Source of the DNA: Paenibacillus cremeus
GTDB taxonomy: Bacteria; Bacillota; Bacilli; Paenibacillales; NBRC-103111
NCBI RefSeq assembly: GCF_007786445.1
Contig: NZ_VNJI01000038.1
Span: 1 to 64,000, forward strand
Reading direction: 5' to 3'
DNA: 64,000 bases
Shown here: piece by piece, positions 38,401-47,507 of the stretch
How the letters are laid out: each line of letters opens with the position of its first letter
Position numbering within the stretch: the stretch's first letter is position 1
Made by a program: the position numbers and the translations under genes
Notes under the pieces: generated by a model
The model's database searches: none
Told to the model about the DNA's origin: nothing
What the model saw: only the letters and a program-made list of their open reading frames with translations

Positions 38401-39468
38401 ATGAGTGAACAAGTCAGCTTAAAGGACAAATTTTACGGATGTATTGCGGGAGTGCATATCGGTTCTGCGATGGGTGCGCCAGTAGAAGGCTGGGATTTTG
38501 AACGCACAGAAACAACCTACGGTATTTTGGATAAGCTGGTTTCTTACGAGCATTTCAACAACGGCTGGGTGCGCGAAGCGGGGACGACCGAAGACGGCGT
38601 CGAGCGGCAGAAGCTGATGATCTCCGCCATTATCGAGAAGCAGGATCGCGTGACAGCCGAGGATGTGCGCAGACAGTGGGTGGCCAAGATCAAGCCGGAA
38701 TCGGCCGGTATGATTTCCGAGCCGTTCGAAGCGGTGCTGCTCGCGATGGCGAAAAGCGGCATCCCGGCCCGGGATATCGGCAAATATTGCGATTATGCCG
38801 GTCTGAACAGCTTCTCCCGCTCGTGCCACCCGATTGGCTTAATTAACGCGGGCGATGTCGAGAATGCGATTAACGATGTCAACGAAGTCGGACAGCTGTA
38901 TCAAACGACGAATGGCCGGGGGTTAAAATGGGCTTGCGTGACGGCCACGGCAATTGCAACGGCTACGAAGGCAAATGCGACCGTCGATAGCGTGATCGGG
39001 GCCATCTATAATTACTGCGACCCGGATATAGTCGTGCGGGAGATTGACCGTGAGCTGAAGCGTACGCAAAATATCTCCGACATCCGCGAATTGCGTAAGA
39101 CGTTATATCAGTCGTACAGCATTCGAGGGATTCCTTATGAAGTGAGCTATGCTAACGAAGTGGTAACGAAGGCCATCTGCATCTTCCGGATGGTTCAAGG
39201 CAATGTTAAGGACGCTTTGATTACCGCGACCAACATGGGAAGAGACACCGACTGCGTGACGGCAGTAGCGGCAGGCATCTCCGGTGCGCTAAGCGGGACG
39301 AAGCAGATTCCCGAGGAGTGGATCAAGCAGGTGGATTATGCCACTTCACTGCATGTTGTAAGCAACTCCCACCGTACGATGAAGGAGCATGCGGAGGGGC
39401 TGTATCAAGCCTATCATTCCCGATTGCTCAAATTGAAGGCGTATTCCGAGCAAATGGCAGCAATTTAA
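38401..39468 (+). CDS. ADP-ribosylglycohydrolase-family protein 1
   Basis: A 355-residue helical protein of the DraG/ARH family. FYGCIAGVHIGSAMGAPVEG opens the fold. The second metal site NMGRDTDCVTAVAAGISGAL is intact. The first site, normally T-D-D-T, reads TEDGVERQKLM, so one Asp ligand is Glu and the second is Gly. The ATG at 38401 follows GAGGAGAGAG. The family removes ADP-ribose or related groups from N- or O-ribosyl bonds; many bacterial members act on small ribosides. With a ribokinase, RpiB and nucleoside hydrolase-like gene in the locus, cleavage of a ribosyl compound is a reasonable inference. It is a tandem paralog of the next gene. Confidence 0.85.
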   Translation: MSEQVSLKDKFYGCIAGVHIGSAMGAPVEGWDFERTETTYGILDKLVSYEHFNNGWVREAGTTEDGVERQKLMISAIIEKQDRVTAEDVRRQWVAKIKPESAGMISEPFEAVLLAMAKSGIPARDIGKYCDYAGLNSFSRSCHPIGLINAGDVENAINDVNEVGQLYQTTNGRGLKWACVTATAIATATKANATVDSVIGAIYNYCDPDIVVREIDRELKRTQNISDIRELRKTLYQSYSIRGIPYEVSYANEVVTKAICIFRMVQGNVKDALITATNMGRDTDCVTAVAAGISGALSGTKQIPEEWIKQVDYATSLHVVSNSHRTMKEHAEGLYQAYHSRLLKLKAYSEQMAAI

Positions 39469-39507
39469 CAAACGTAAAAAAACTAACCATACGAGGAGAG
39501 TTTGAGC

Positions 39508-40626
39508 ATGAGCCAGAACATCAGTCTGAAGGATAAATTTTACGGCTGCATCGCCGGTGTTTATGTGGGGGCAGCAATGGGCGCACCAGTTAAGGGCTTG
39601 AGCCATCAGGAAATTGAAGCGAAGTACGGCGTCTTGGATCGGCTCTTGTCCTACGAACGTAACAACAGCGGTTGGGTGCGTGAGAAGGGGACGACGGAGG
39701 ACGGAGTCGAGCGGCACAAGCTGATGGCGACAGCGATTATCGAAAAGCAGGATCGCGTCAATGCGGAGGATATTCGCGCGATCTGGGTTCGAGACATTCG
39801 GGCGGAAGCGGCAGGAACGATCGCGGAGCCATTCGAGACGACTCTGCTCGGGGTAGCAAAAAGCGGCATTCCAGCGCGGGACCTCGGCAAGTACTGCGAC
39901 TACGCGGGACTGAGCACGGCCTCTGGTTCCTGCCAGCCGATCGGCCTCATCAATGCGGGCGATGTACGCAATGCCGTGGCCGATGCGTTTGAGATCGGGC
40001 AGCTGTATCAAGCGTCGAAGAGCTATGCGGTGCGCTGGGCAGGCGTTTCCGCTGCGGCGATCGCTTCGGCAACCAAGCCGGGGGCCACGGTGGACAGCGT
40101 GATCGGCGATATTTTCCGCTATTGCGATTACTCCGATCTGGCCGCCAAAATCGACGGGACCAAGTACGGCTATCTGCGCGATAATGTCATTCAAGAGCTG
40201 GATTCGGGCCTCAAGCGCACGGTGCACTGCCAGGATTTCCGCGAATTACGCGAAGCCTTCGATAAAATCTATTACGGCTGCGGCGTGCCGTATTGCAACA
40301 GCTTTGCCAACGAAGCACTGACGAAGGCCCTCTGCATCCTTAGATTGGTCAAAGGCAACGTGCATGATGCGATCCTGGCGGGCGTAAATATGGGAAGAGA
40401 TACCGACTCCGTAGCCTCCATCGCCGGTGGATTGGCTGGAGCGCTGAGCGGCTCAGCGACTTTGCCCGAGGAGCTGATTCAACAGGTAGATCAGGCGACG
40501 GCCCTGAACCCGTACACGAATCAGCAGCTTACGATCCGTCAGCAAGCCGACGGTCTGTATCAAGCGTTCCACGCACGTCTGCAAAAAATCAACACGTTTA
40601 CCGAGACCATGCTCGCGACCAGCTAA
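39508..40626 (+). CDS. ADP-ribosylglycohydrolase-family protein 2
   Basis: A 372-residue paralog of the preceding protein, with about half the residues shared. It opens FYGCIAGVYVGAAMGAPVKG. The first metal site is again changed (TEDGVERHKLM) and the second kept (NMGRDTDSVASIAGGLAGAL). A loop insertion near residue 210 (KIDGTKYGYLRDNVI) is absent from protein 1, and may set a different substrate or allow heterodimer formation. ATG at 39508 follows GAGGAGAG by 7 nt. The two genes are 39 nt apart. Confidence 0.85.
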   Translation: MSQNISLKDKFYGCIAGVYVGAAMGAPVKGLSHQEIEAKYGVLDRLLSYERNNSGWVREKGTTEDGVERHKLMATAIIEKQDRVNAEDIRAIWVRDIRAEAAGTIAEPFETTLLGVAKSGIPARDLGKYCDYAGLSTASGSCQPIGLINAGDVRNAVADAFEIGQLYQASKSYAVRWAGVSAAAIASATKPGATVDSVIGDIFRYCDYSDLAAKIDGTKYGYLRDNVIQELDSGLKRTVHCQDFRELREAFDKIYYGCGVPYCNSFANEALTKALCILRLVKGNVHDAILAGVNMGRDTDSVASIAGGLAGALSGSATLPEELIQQVDQATALNPYTNQQLTIRQQADGLYQAFHARLQKINTFTETMLATS

Positions 40627-40676
40627 GCTAAAGGCTGAGAGGATGGCTGAGATCGTACACCGGGAGGAACCTATTC

Positions 40677-41780
40677 ATGACCAAATATAAAGTCGGGATT
40701 ATCGGTCTCGGCGAAGTCGCTCAAATCATTCATCTGCCGGTCCTCGAAAGCTTGTCCGATCGGTTCGAGGTGACTGCGATCTGCGATATTTCGCCGAAGC
40801 TGCTGGAGGTTATAGGCGACAGGTATCGTGTGCCGGTGCAGCGCCGATTTACGAATGCCGCTGAGCTGACGAGCCTGGCAGAGCTGGACGCCGTCCTGAT
40901 CTGCAACAGCGACGAATACCATGCCGAATGTGTCATTTCGGCGCTTCAGAACCGAAAACATGTGCTTATTGAGAAGCCGATGTGCCTCACGATGCAGGAA
41001 GCCGACGAGATCATCCGGGTTCGCGATGAGATGGGCATGAAGGTGATGGTCGGTTACATGCGCCGGTATGCTCCGGCGTTTGTGCAGATGGCGGAGGAAG
41101 TCAAGCGCTTAAGCAAAATCAACTATGTGCGGGTCCGCGATTTGATCGGCGGCAACCATCTGTTCATCAATCAATCGAGTAACGTGTACCGGTTCGACGA
41201 TATTCCCGAGCACGCCAAGCTCGACCGGACGGAACGTGCCGCCAGGTTGGTGGAGGAAGCGATCGGCGAGGACGCGTCCACGGACCTGAAGTCCGCCTAC
41301 CGGCTGCTATGCGGGCTCGGAAGCCATGATTTATCTGCGATGCGGGAGCTGATCGGCTTCCCTAAGCGGGTTATGGCTGCGACGCAGTGGAATCAGGGCC
41401 GGTTCATCAGCGCGATTTTGGAATATGACGGCTTTCGGGTCACGTATGAAACGGGGATCGACAGCAACCGTCTATTCGATGCCCACATTCAGGTGTACGG
41501 CAGCGATAAATCGCTGAAGGTGCAGTACAATACGCCATACATGCGACATCTGCCGACGACCCTTCACGTGAGTGCAACCGAAGGAGAAGCGTACGAGGAA
41601 AAAGTCATTCGTTCTACCTTCAAAGACCCGTATACGTGCCAGTTTGAGGCTTTTTATGACGTGCTCGCCCATGACCTTACGCCCAAAACGACGCCGGAGG
41701 ATTCCAAGTCGGATCTGCAGTTATTCCGTATGCTGATCGAGGCGATGAAGGAAAGCGAGACGAGGAGGGAAGAGCGATGA
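40677..41780 (+). CDS. Gfo/Idh/MocA family oxidoreductase
   Basis: A 367-residue NAD(P)-dependent dehydrogenase. The Rossmann motif is VGIIGLGEVAQIIHLPVLES; the diagnostic EKP is in VLIEKPMCLTMQEADE. The substrate domain follows with HDLSAMRELIG as its catalytic His-containing block. Members oxidise or epimerise sugars and inositols, and some catalyse redox-assisted glycoside cleavage. Its stop overlaps the start of the RpiB gene as ATGA. In this locus it could act on a sugar freed by GH116 or on a 3-keto intermediate. Substrate unknown. Confidence 0.9.
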   Translation: MTKYKVGIIGLGEVAQIIHLPVLESLSDRFEVTAICDISPKLLEVIGDRYRVPVQRRFTNAAELTSLAELDAVLICNSDEYHAECVISALQNRKHVLIEKPMCLTMQEADEIIRVRDEMGMKVMVGYMRRYAPAFVQMAEEVKRLSKINYVRVRDLIGGNHLFINQSSNVYRFDDIPEHAKLDRTERAARLVEEAIGEDASTDLKSAYRLLCGLGSHDLSAMRELIGFPKRVMAATQWNQGRFISAILEYDGFRVTYETGIDSNRLFDAHIQVYGSDKSLKVQYNTPYMRHLPTTLHVSATEGEAYEEKVIRSTFKDPYTCQFEAFYDVLAHDLTPKTTPEDSKSDLQLFRMLIEAMKESETRREER

Positions 41781-42247
41781 GAATCGCGATCGGAAGCGAT
41801 CATTGCGGCTATGAGATGAAGGTTGCGTTAAAGCCGCTGCTTGCGCAAATGGGAGTCGAAGCGGTCGATTTCGGCTGCCATTCGACGGAGCCGGTCGATT
41901 TTCCCGATGTGGCAAAAAAGGTTTGCGATGCGGTGCGCGAAAACTTGTTCGAGCGGGGCATTATGGTTTGCGGAACCGGCGTCGGGGCGGCCATTGCAGC
42001 CAATAAAATTCCGGGCATCCGCGCCTCGGTTTGCCATGACATTCATTCGGCACACCAATGCGTGGAGCACGATGATGTGAACATCATGTGCATCGGCGCT
42101 CAGATCATCGGCCCGTGGCTGGCGATCGATCTGGTCCGGGCCTTTCTGGACGCGAAGTTTAGCACGGAGGAGCATTTCCGCCGCCGGGTCGATAAGCTTC
42201 GATTATTGGAGCTGGAAGGCGCTAGGGAGCTCGTGAATGGCAGTTGA
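41777..42247 (+). CDS. rpiB: RpiB/LacA/LacB family sugar-phosphate isomerase
   Basis: A 156-residue isomerase, matching the usual length of the RpiB family. It opens RIAIGSDHCGYEMK, with the catalytic base Cys in MVCGTGVGAAIAANK and the ring-opening His in SVCHDIHSAHQCVEHDD. RpiB interconverts ribose 5-phosphate and ribulose 5-phosphate, and some act on allose 6-phosphate. It overlaps the oxidoreductase gene by 4 nt and the kinase gene by 11 nt, so translation of the three is coupled. It provides the route from the kinase product to the pentose phosphate pathway. Confidence 0.88.
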   Translation: MRIAIGSDHCGYEMKVALKPLLAQMGVEAVDFGCHSTEPVDFPDVAKKVCDAVRENLFERGIMVCGTGVGAAIAANKIPGIRASVCHDIHSAHQCVEHDDVNIMCIGAQIIGPWLAIDLVRAFLDAKFSTEEHFRRRVDKLRLLELEGARELVNGS

Positions 42248-43178
42248 AGCTAATGAACGCGTGTGGCCCCGCATCGTGGTGGTCGGCAGCCTGAATCTGG
42301 ATCTCGTGATGCAGGTGGAGGCGTTCCCAAAGGAAGGGGAAACGCTGTTCGGCAGCGGGCTGTCGGAGGTCGCAGGAGGCAAAGGCGCCAACCAAGCCGC
42401 AGCGGTCGGCAAGCTGGGCACGGCGGTGAGCCTGATCGGTAAGGTGGGCAGAGATGCGAGTGGAGACAAGTTGATCCACTCGCTGCAGCAGGCCGGGGTG
42501 GATACCTGCGCTCTGCTCCCCTCGGATCAGCCGACGGGACGGGCGCTCATTACCGTCAACGCATCCGGTCATAATTACATCGTTGTCATTCCCGGAGCCA
42601 ATGCGGATCTGACACCCTTCGATATCGATGAGCAGCGACAGGTGATCGAGCACTGCGAGATGGTAGTGCTTCAGCTCGAAATCCCCATCGAAACGGTAGC
42701 CTATACTCTTCGTTTAGCGAAGCGGTTGGGCAAAACGACGATTTTAAATCCTGCACCGGCGCCTGCCCATCAGCTTAGCAGCGAGCTATTGCAGCTGGTC
42801 GACTTCCTCATCCCGAATGAGCATGAGCTGCAAAGCCTGACGGGGTTCCAAGCGGTGGCAGATCCGGCTTCGCTCGAAGTGGCGGCTCAATCGCTGCTTG
42901 AGCTCGGGGCGCAGGCGGTCCTTGTAACCTTAGGCGAAAAAGGCTGCTGCTATCTGGATCGGCAGCAGGTGAAAACGTATCCGGCACGCAAGGTTGAAGC
43001 GGTGGATACGACGGCTGCCGGTGACAGCTTTATCGCAGGCTTCGCGGTCAGCTACCTACAGCAGCGCGACCTTGATGCAGCCGTCGCTTACGCCCAGCAG
43101 GTCGCAGCCATCACGGTAACCCGGCATGGCGCACAAAGCTCGCTGCCTACTCGTGAAGAGGTGGAAGCGTTCGGTTAA
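42237..43178 (+). CDS. rbsK: Ribokinase (PfkB family)
   Basis: A 313-residue sugar kinase. The N-terminal signature GSLNLDLVMQVEAFPKEGET and GGKGANQAAAVGKLG fit ribokinase. The C-terminal anion hole and base are in VDTTAAGDSFIAGFAVSYL. It would phosphorylate ribose at O5, preparing it for RpiB. The start overlaps the end of rpiB. Related PfkB kinases act on adenosine or deoxyribose, so ribose is likely but not proved. Terminators follow. Confidence 0.88.
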   Translation: MAVEANERVWPRIVVVGSLNLDLVMQVEAFPKEGETLFGSGLSEVAGGKGANQAAAVGKLGTAVSLIGKVGRDASGDKLIHSLQQAGVDTCALLPSDQPTGRALITVNASGHNYIVVIPGANADLTPFDIDEQRQVIEHCEMVVLQLEIPIETVAYTLRLAKRLGKTTILNPAPAPAHQLSSELLQLVDFLIPNEHELQSLTGFQAVADPASLEVAAQSLLELGAQAVLVTLGEKGCCYLDRQQVKTYPARKVEAVDTTAAGDSFIAGFAVSYLQQRDLDAAVAYAQQVAAITVTRHGAQSSLPTREEVEAFG

Positions 43179-43487
43179 ATCATGGAGCAGCCCGTTGTAC
43201 AGCGCAACGGGTTGTTTTATTTTAAAGGCCCGTGATCACGGAAGTGGTTGCGGGCTTTCATCATTTTCATTCAATCAAACAATTTGTTAATAATTTAACA
43301 CTTTTAAGATGATTACCACATAATTTCTCTAACACGACCGGCTTAAGGGAATGCTGGGATAACGATCAAGAGCGATTTCATGGTACAATTACTAAACGAT
43401 ATGATAAAAAGCGAACCGACTCATGTGAGGAACGCCAGAGCTTAACGATTATGCTTGTAAATAATGTGGAAGGAGCCGCTGCCTTAG
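43179..43487. other. Intergenic stretch after the catabolic operon
   Basis: It holds the two terminators, then about 200 AT-rich bases with no open frame of note. A possible -10 (TACAAT, 43384-43389) precedes the kinase gene, but no matching -35 is clear. Confidence 0.5.
43191..43258 (+). terminator. Two successive terminators of the catabolic operon
   Basis: First stem CCCGTTG/CAACGGG (43191-43211) is followed by TTGTTTTATTTT. A second stem, AAAGGCCCG/CGGGCTTT (43224-43258) with one bulge, follows at once. Confidence 0.8.
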
Positions 43488-44084
43488 ATGAGCCATCTCG
43501 TATTTTTCTTAGGTCCGGCCGGGGCGGGTAAAACCACACTCGCCCAAGCGGTAGCGAAGCGGCGCCGCGCCGCCTTCTTCGACATGGATACGCTGCTGCG
43601 GCCCGCGGCAGAGGCGATCATGACGCTGTCCGGGCTCGACCCGAACGATCGCGATTCCGCCGAGTACAAAGCGCGCTGCCGCGACCTGGGCTACCGCATC
43701 ACAATGGACGCCGCGCTGGACAATGTGAAGCTGGAGCTGGACGCGATGGTCGTTGGCCCGTTCACGAAGGAGACCGATGACCCGCAGTGGCTGGAGCAAG
43801 AGCTGTCGCGGATCGGAGCGTCGCTGACGGAGGTGGAGGTCAAGGTCGTGTTCGTGCACTTAGCGAGCGATGAGCATTACCGCCAGCGTATTCAGGAACG
43901 GGGCTCCGCGCTGGATCTGTGGAAGCTCGACCACTGGAGTACGTTCAGCCGCTCGCTTGCGCTCCGCGAGATCCAGTGGAGCCTCCCCGCGGCGTCGGTT
44001 TTGTACTTCGACAACTCCGAGCCGCTAATCGACGCGAGACTAACCGAGGTCGAGCGGTTTAATTACGGCGGAGCGGAAGCTTAA
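43488..44084 (+). CDS. P-loop kinase-like ATPase
   Basis: A 198-residue nucleotide-binding protein. Walker A is FFLGPAGAGKTTLAQAVAKR (residues 6-25). The DMDTLLRPAAEA segment and Tyr/Arg-rich lid region (QRIQERGSALDLWK) resemble the AAA_33/shikimate-kinase-like fold of small-molecule kinases. It lacks a recognisable substrate signature. AAGGAG lies 12 nt before the ATG at 43488, slightly far. It is monocistronic, with terminators on both sides. GC content is higher than in its neighbours. Confidence 0.75.
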   Translation: MSHLVFFLGPAGAGKTTLAQAVAKRRRAAFFDMDTLLRPAAEAIMTLSGLDPNDRDSAEYKARCRDLGYRITMDAALDNVKLELDAMVVGPFTKETDDPQWLEQELSRIGASLTEVEVKVVFVHLASDEHYRQRIQERGSALDLWKLDHWSTFSRSLALREIQWSLPAASVLYFDNSEPLIDARLTEVERFNYGGAEA

Positions 44085-44091
44085 CGGAAAC

Positions 44092-44139
44092 ACAAAAAGG
44101 GTGATAAAGGAACACTCGTTCCTCTATCACCCTTTTTGT
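44092..44139. terminator. Bidirectional terminator between convergent genes
   Basis: ACAAAAAGGGTGATA (44092-44106) and TATCACCCTTTTTGT (44125-44139) pair perfectly, with further pairing (AGGAAC/GTTCCT) toward the apex. Confidence 0.92.
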
Positions 44140-44146
44140 CGTACCC

Positions 44147-44821
44147 TTACTCGATCGCGACATTCTCCTGGTTCTGGTAAGCCCAGCCGTTGCCAATGAC
44201 GCACCTGCGCTCCCCGGACCCATTCGGCCGGTTCGGCACCGAACGCGTCGGCTGGTTCGAAGTGGATACGCCTTGGACTTGGGCGATCTTGCAGTCGCTA
44301 GGCGGTCCGATGATCACCGTGCTCGTCAGGGGTGCGAGCACTTCTTTCAGCTTCGCCGTATCGAGGCAATACGTATATGCGATGACATTGGGAGGTGTTA
44401 ACCGCAGCATGTCGGAGCCGAAGATGACGTCCGGTTGGGGGGCGTCGAAGATCGCAATCAGATGGGTATGATCTGCCTGCGCAACCTCATAATGCAGCCA
44501 GCCCTGAGGCGCCATCGCCACCTGACCGGCCTGAATCGGATAGTTGTTCAACGTATTCGTATACGGATTGATCACGGAGACGACCGCCGAGCCGGAAACG
44601 CAATACACCAGCTCATTGGAATTTTGATGAATGTGGGGCTCGACGACGTTGCCCGCGCTGAGATAAATATCCAGCAGTGAAGCATTCCCTATCGTATTGA
44701 GTTGCTGAATGCCCAGAACGTTAATGTAATTATTCGCATCCTTTTTGAAAAAGGGGCTAGTATTAACATCGAATGTGAATAGAGCGGACGGCGAAGCATA
44801 ATTAAAACCCGGAGCCGGCAT
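44147..44821 (-). CDS. Germin-like cupin protein
   Basis: A 224-residue protein with one germin-type cupin domain (about 30-150). Motif 1 is EPHIHQNSNELVYCVSGSAV, with the two His and Glu metal ligands; motif 2 is GQVAMAPQGWLHYEVA, with the third His. The C-terminal 50 residues are a low-complexity tail rich in Pro, Ser, Asn and Arg. There is no clear signal peptide. Bicupin relatives include oxalate decarboxylase, but this is a monocupin, and no activity can be assigned. AAGGGTAGG precedes the ATG. Confidence 0.8.
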   Translation of the reverse strand: MPAPGFNYASPSALFTFDVNTSPFFKKDANNYINVLGIQQLNTIGNASLLDIYLSAGNVVEPHIHQNSNELVYCVSGSAVVSVINPYTNTLNNYPIQAGQVAMAPQGWLHYEVAQADHTHLIAIFDAPQPDVIFGSDMLRLTPPNVIAYTYCLDTAKLKEVLAPLTSTVIIGPPSDCKIAQVQGVSTSNQPTRSVPNRPNGSGERRCVIGNGWAYQNQENVAIE

Positions 44822-45100
44822 TTCGTATTCCTACCCTTCCCTGCTATAGGCATTTGATTGGATATCTTATGTAGATGCCCAAGTGAGAGTGCATGGTTTC
44901 GATCGTTTTTCCAAATTACTAGAACAAGAAAAGCAAGTTTTTCACGGTTCGGAGCAAGAATCCATATAGAACGCACATATCGCATCCTTTATAATAAGTC
45001 TTATGCATTCGGCACGTATGGCCAAATTTCGACGCTGCGTGTCGGATGCATAAGGACTCGATGTCTACATTCGTGAACGTAGCCCAAGGAGGAGCATGAT

Positions 45101-46216
45101 ATGAGCAAGAGCTGGTCCGTGGAGATGGCGGATTCCTTTATTCGAAAGTACCCGAAGGTTGCCGAGATGCCTCAGCACAAGAGAGTATCCTGGCATTATG
45201 AAAATGGCTGCGCTTTGACCGCCATGGAGCGGATGTGGAAGAAAACGGGCGATGAGCGCTATTTTAACTACATTAAAGAAAATATGGACATGTTCATCCG
45301 AGAGGATGGCACGATTACCACTTACAATTTGAATGAGTATAACGTAGACATGATCAACCAAGGCAAGACCCTGTTCCTGCTGTTTGAGCGCACCGGTGAA
45401 GAGAAGTACCGCAAGGCGATCGAGCTGCTCGTGACGCAATTGAAGGGACACCCGCGCACCAGCGAGGGCGGTCTGTGGCATAAAAAGATTTACCCGTTCC
45501 AAATGTGGCTCGACGGCGTATACATGACCTCGCCGCTCCTCGCGCAATATGCCGCGATGTTTAATGAGCCGCACTGGTTCGATGATGTAGCCAATGAAAT
45601 TTTGCTGATGGAAAAAGTATCCCGCGACCCTGCGACCGGACTGCTGTACCACGGCTGGGACGAAAGCAAGGAAGAGCTTTGGGCCAATAAAGAAAACGGC
45701 TGCTCTCCGCATTTCTGGAGTCGTGCCGTGGGCTGGTACGTGATGGCGATCGTCGATGTGCTGGATTTCCTGCCGCTCGATCATCCGCAGCGCGGACAAA
45801 TTATCGGCATTTTCTACCGCTTGACGGAAGCGCTCCTCAAGGTGCAGGACGAGGCCAGCGGCATGTGGTATCAGGTGCTGGATCAAGGCACGCGCGAAGG
45901 TAACTACCTGGAAGCGTCCGGCACGGCCATGTTTGCCTGCGCGATGGCCAAAGGCGCACGCCTCGGCTATTTGGGCGGCAATGCGCTCAAGGCTGCGCGT
46001 CGCGCACACCAAGGCTTGCTCGAGCGCTGCGTGGAAGCCGACGAGAACGGCAACCTGCGTTTGAACCATATTTGCAGTGTGGCCGGACTCGGCAACAAGC
46101 CGTATCGTGACGGCTCGTTCGCCTACTATATCAGCGAACCGACCCGTGCAGACGATCCGAAGGGCTCCGCGCCGTATATTATGGCCTGCATCGAGCTGGA
46201 AGCCATAGCCGAATAG
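45101..46216 (+). CDS. GH105 unsaturated rhamnogalacturonyl hydrolase (YteR-like)
   Basis: A 371-residue cytosolic enzyme, matching the 370-residue length of YteR/YesR. The (alpha/alpha)6 barrel carries YPFQMWLDGVYMTSPLLAQ, where the Asp is the catalytic acid in YteR, and HFWSRAVGWYVMAIVDVLD, which binds the unsaturated uronyl residue. It hydrates the double bond of unsaturated galacturonyl-rhamnose left by polysaccharide lyases, releasing the terminal sugar. AAGGAGG precedes the ATG at 45101. It is monocistronic with its own terminator; no lyase or transporter is adjacent. Confidence 0.9.
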   Translation: MSKSWSVEMADSFIRKYPKVAEMPQHKRVSWHYENGCALTAMERMWKKTGDERYFNYIKENMDMFIREDGTITTYNLNEYNVDMINQGKTLFLLFERTGEEKYRKAIELLVTQLKGHPRTSEGGLWHKKIYPFQMWLDGVYMTSPLLAQYAAMFNEPHWFDDVANEILLMEKVSRDPATGLLYHGWDESKEELWANKENGCSPHFWSRAVGWYVMAIVDVLDFLPLDHPQRGQIIGIFYRLTEALLKVQDEASGMWYQVLDQGTREGNYLEASGTAMFACAMAKGARLGYLGGNALKAARRAHQGLLERCVEADENGNLRLNHICSVAGLGNKPYRDGSFAYYISEPTRADDPKGSAPYIMACIELEAIAE

Positions 46217-46237
46217 GCTGAAGCTAATCGTTATGAT

Positions 46238-46268
46238 GAACCCCCGTGCGGGGTTCTTTTCTTTTTTA
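46238..46268 (+). terminator. Terminator of the GH105 gene
   Basis: GAACCCC/GGGGTTC stem with a CGTGC loop, followed by TTTTCTTTTTT. Confidence 0.9.
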
Positions 46269-46370
46269 TGGACATAATAGCCAAATGTGAGATACGATAT
46301 TCGGGGATTATAGTCAAGGATGACGGGTGTTTTTACATAGATAAGTAGAAGAAAGGGGGAGAATCGCGCT

Positions 46371-47507
46371 GTGCTCTGTGTGGTGCTGATCGATGACGAG
46401 GAAAGCGCACTGGATATATTGGAAATCTTGCTGCGGGAGCTCGGCAATGTCACGATTGTCGGCCGATACATGAGCCCGCTGCAAGCGCTCGAAGCGATGG
46501 AAACGTGGCAGGCGGATGCGGTGTTCCTAGATATCCAGATGCCTGGAATGATGGGGACGGAGGCGGCCCGGCGCATTATGGCGAAGCAGCCCGGTACGCA
46601 GATTATTTTTACCACCGCTTATTCCGAGTACGCAGTGGAAGCATTCGAGATCAACTCCGTGGATTACCTGTTGAAGCCATTTTCGAAGGAGCGTCTGCAG
46701 AAAGCGGTCTCCCGGCTGGTCCAGCTGGGCCTCGGCAGCCCCTCCACTGACGCTGGCAGCGAGGGATCGGCTTCGATTCAGTGCTTCGGAGGCTTCCTGA
46801 TCCAGACAGAGAACGGACCGTTCACGTGGAAAACGAACAAAGAGAAGGAGCTCTGCGCCTTCTTAATGCTGCAAGGCGGCCACCAGCTGGAGGCCGATTC
46901 GATCATTGAAGCGATCTGGCCCGATTCCGAGCTGAAGAAGGCGCGTACCTACTTGTACACATGCCTTTCGTATTTGCGCAAAAGCCTTCAGGCTAACGGT
47001 GTGCCAGCAAGCGTAGACAAAATCGGCCGCGGATACATGATGGATCTCAGAGGGCTGAAGAGTGACGTAGACGAATTTATTGCCTTGACGGAAACGGCCT
47101 TTTCGGAGGAACGCTTGGAGGAGCGACAGTACGAAGCGATGAACGCTCTGTATAAAGGAGATTATTTGGACGGCTGCGATTTCGATTGGGCGATCTGGAA
47201 GCGGGAAGAGCTAAAGGCCAGGTATGCTGAGGTGCTGCGGATCCTGCATAAATCTTTTCTGCAAAAGGGGCAGCTGACGCTCGCGATCGATTGCTTGCAG
47301 CGCGTTCTGGCGCTTCTGCCGGATTCAGAGAAGGACGGCCGCGAATTGATTAAGCTGTTCGTCCACTTGGACGAGCGCAATGAAGCGCTCAAGGTGTTTC
47401 GGAACCTCGCGGCAGCCGTTAGGGTTCATCTGGGGGTGGAGCTGGAGGAAGCGACGCTTAAGCTGTATAACGTCCTCGTACCCAGCCCGGCCAGGAGAGA
47501 GACATGA
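46371..47507 (+). CDS. Response regulator with BTAD output domain (SARP-like)
   Basis: A 378-residue regulator. The receiver domain (1-120) has the acidic pocket DDEE, phospho-acceptor Asp in AVFLDIQMPGM, Thr in IFTTAYSE and Lys in LLKPFS. A winged helix-turn-helix follows (about 140-230, with KARTYLYTCLSYLRKSLQAN as the recognition region), then a BTAD tetratricopeptide-like domain (about 240-370). This layout is shared with SARP-type regulators. The start is GTG 46371 after AAAGGGGGAG. The downstream kinase gene overlaps it as ATGA, so the two form a coupled system. Confidence 0.9.
   Translation: MLCVVLIDDEESALDILEILLRELGNVTIVGRYMSPLQALEAMETWQADAVFLDIQMPGMMGTEAARRIMAKQPGTQIIFTTAYSEYAVEAFEINSVDYLLKPFSKERLQKAVSRLVQLGLGSPSTDAGSEGSASIQCFGGFLIQTENGPFTWKTNKEKELCAFLMLQGGHQLEADSIIEAIWPDSELKKARTYLYTCLSYLRKSLQANGVPASVDKIGRGYMMDLRGLKSDVDEFIALTETAFSEERLEERQYEAMNALYKGDYLDGCDFDWAIWKREELKARYAEVLRILHKSFLQKGQLTLAIDCLQRVLALLPDSEKDGRELIKLFVHLDERNEALKVFRNLAAAVRVHLGVELEEATLKLYNVLVPSPARRET

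Noticed and set aside
45065..46615. 516-codon minus-strand frame opposite the GH105 gene
   Set aside because: Antisense of a clear GH105 gene, and it also crosses a terminator and the next gene.
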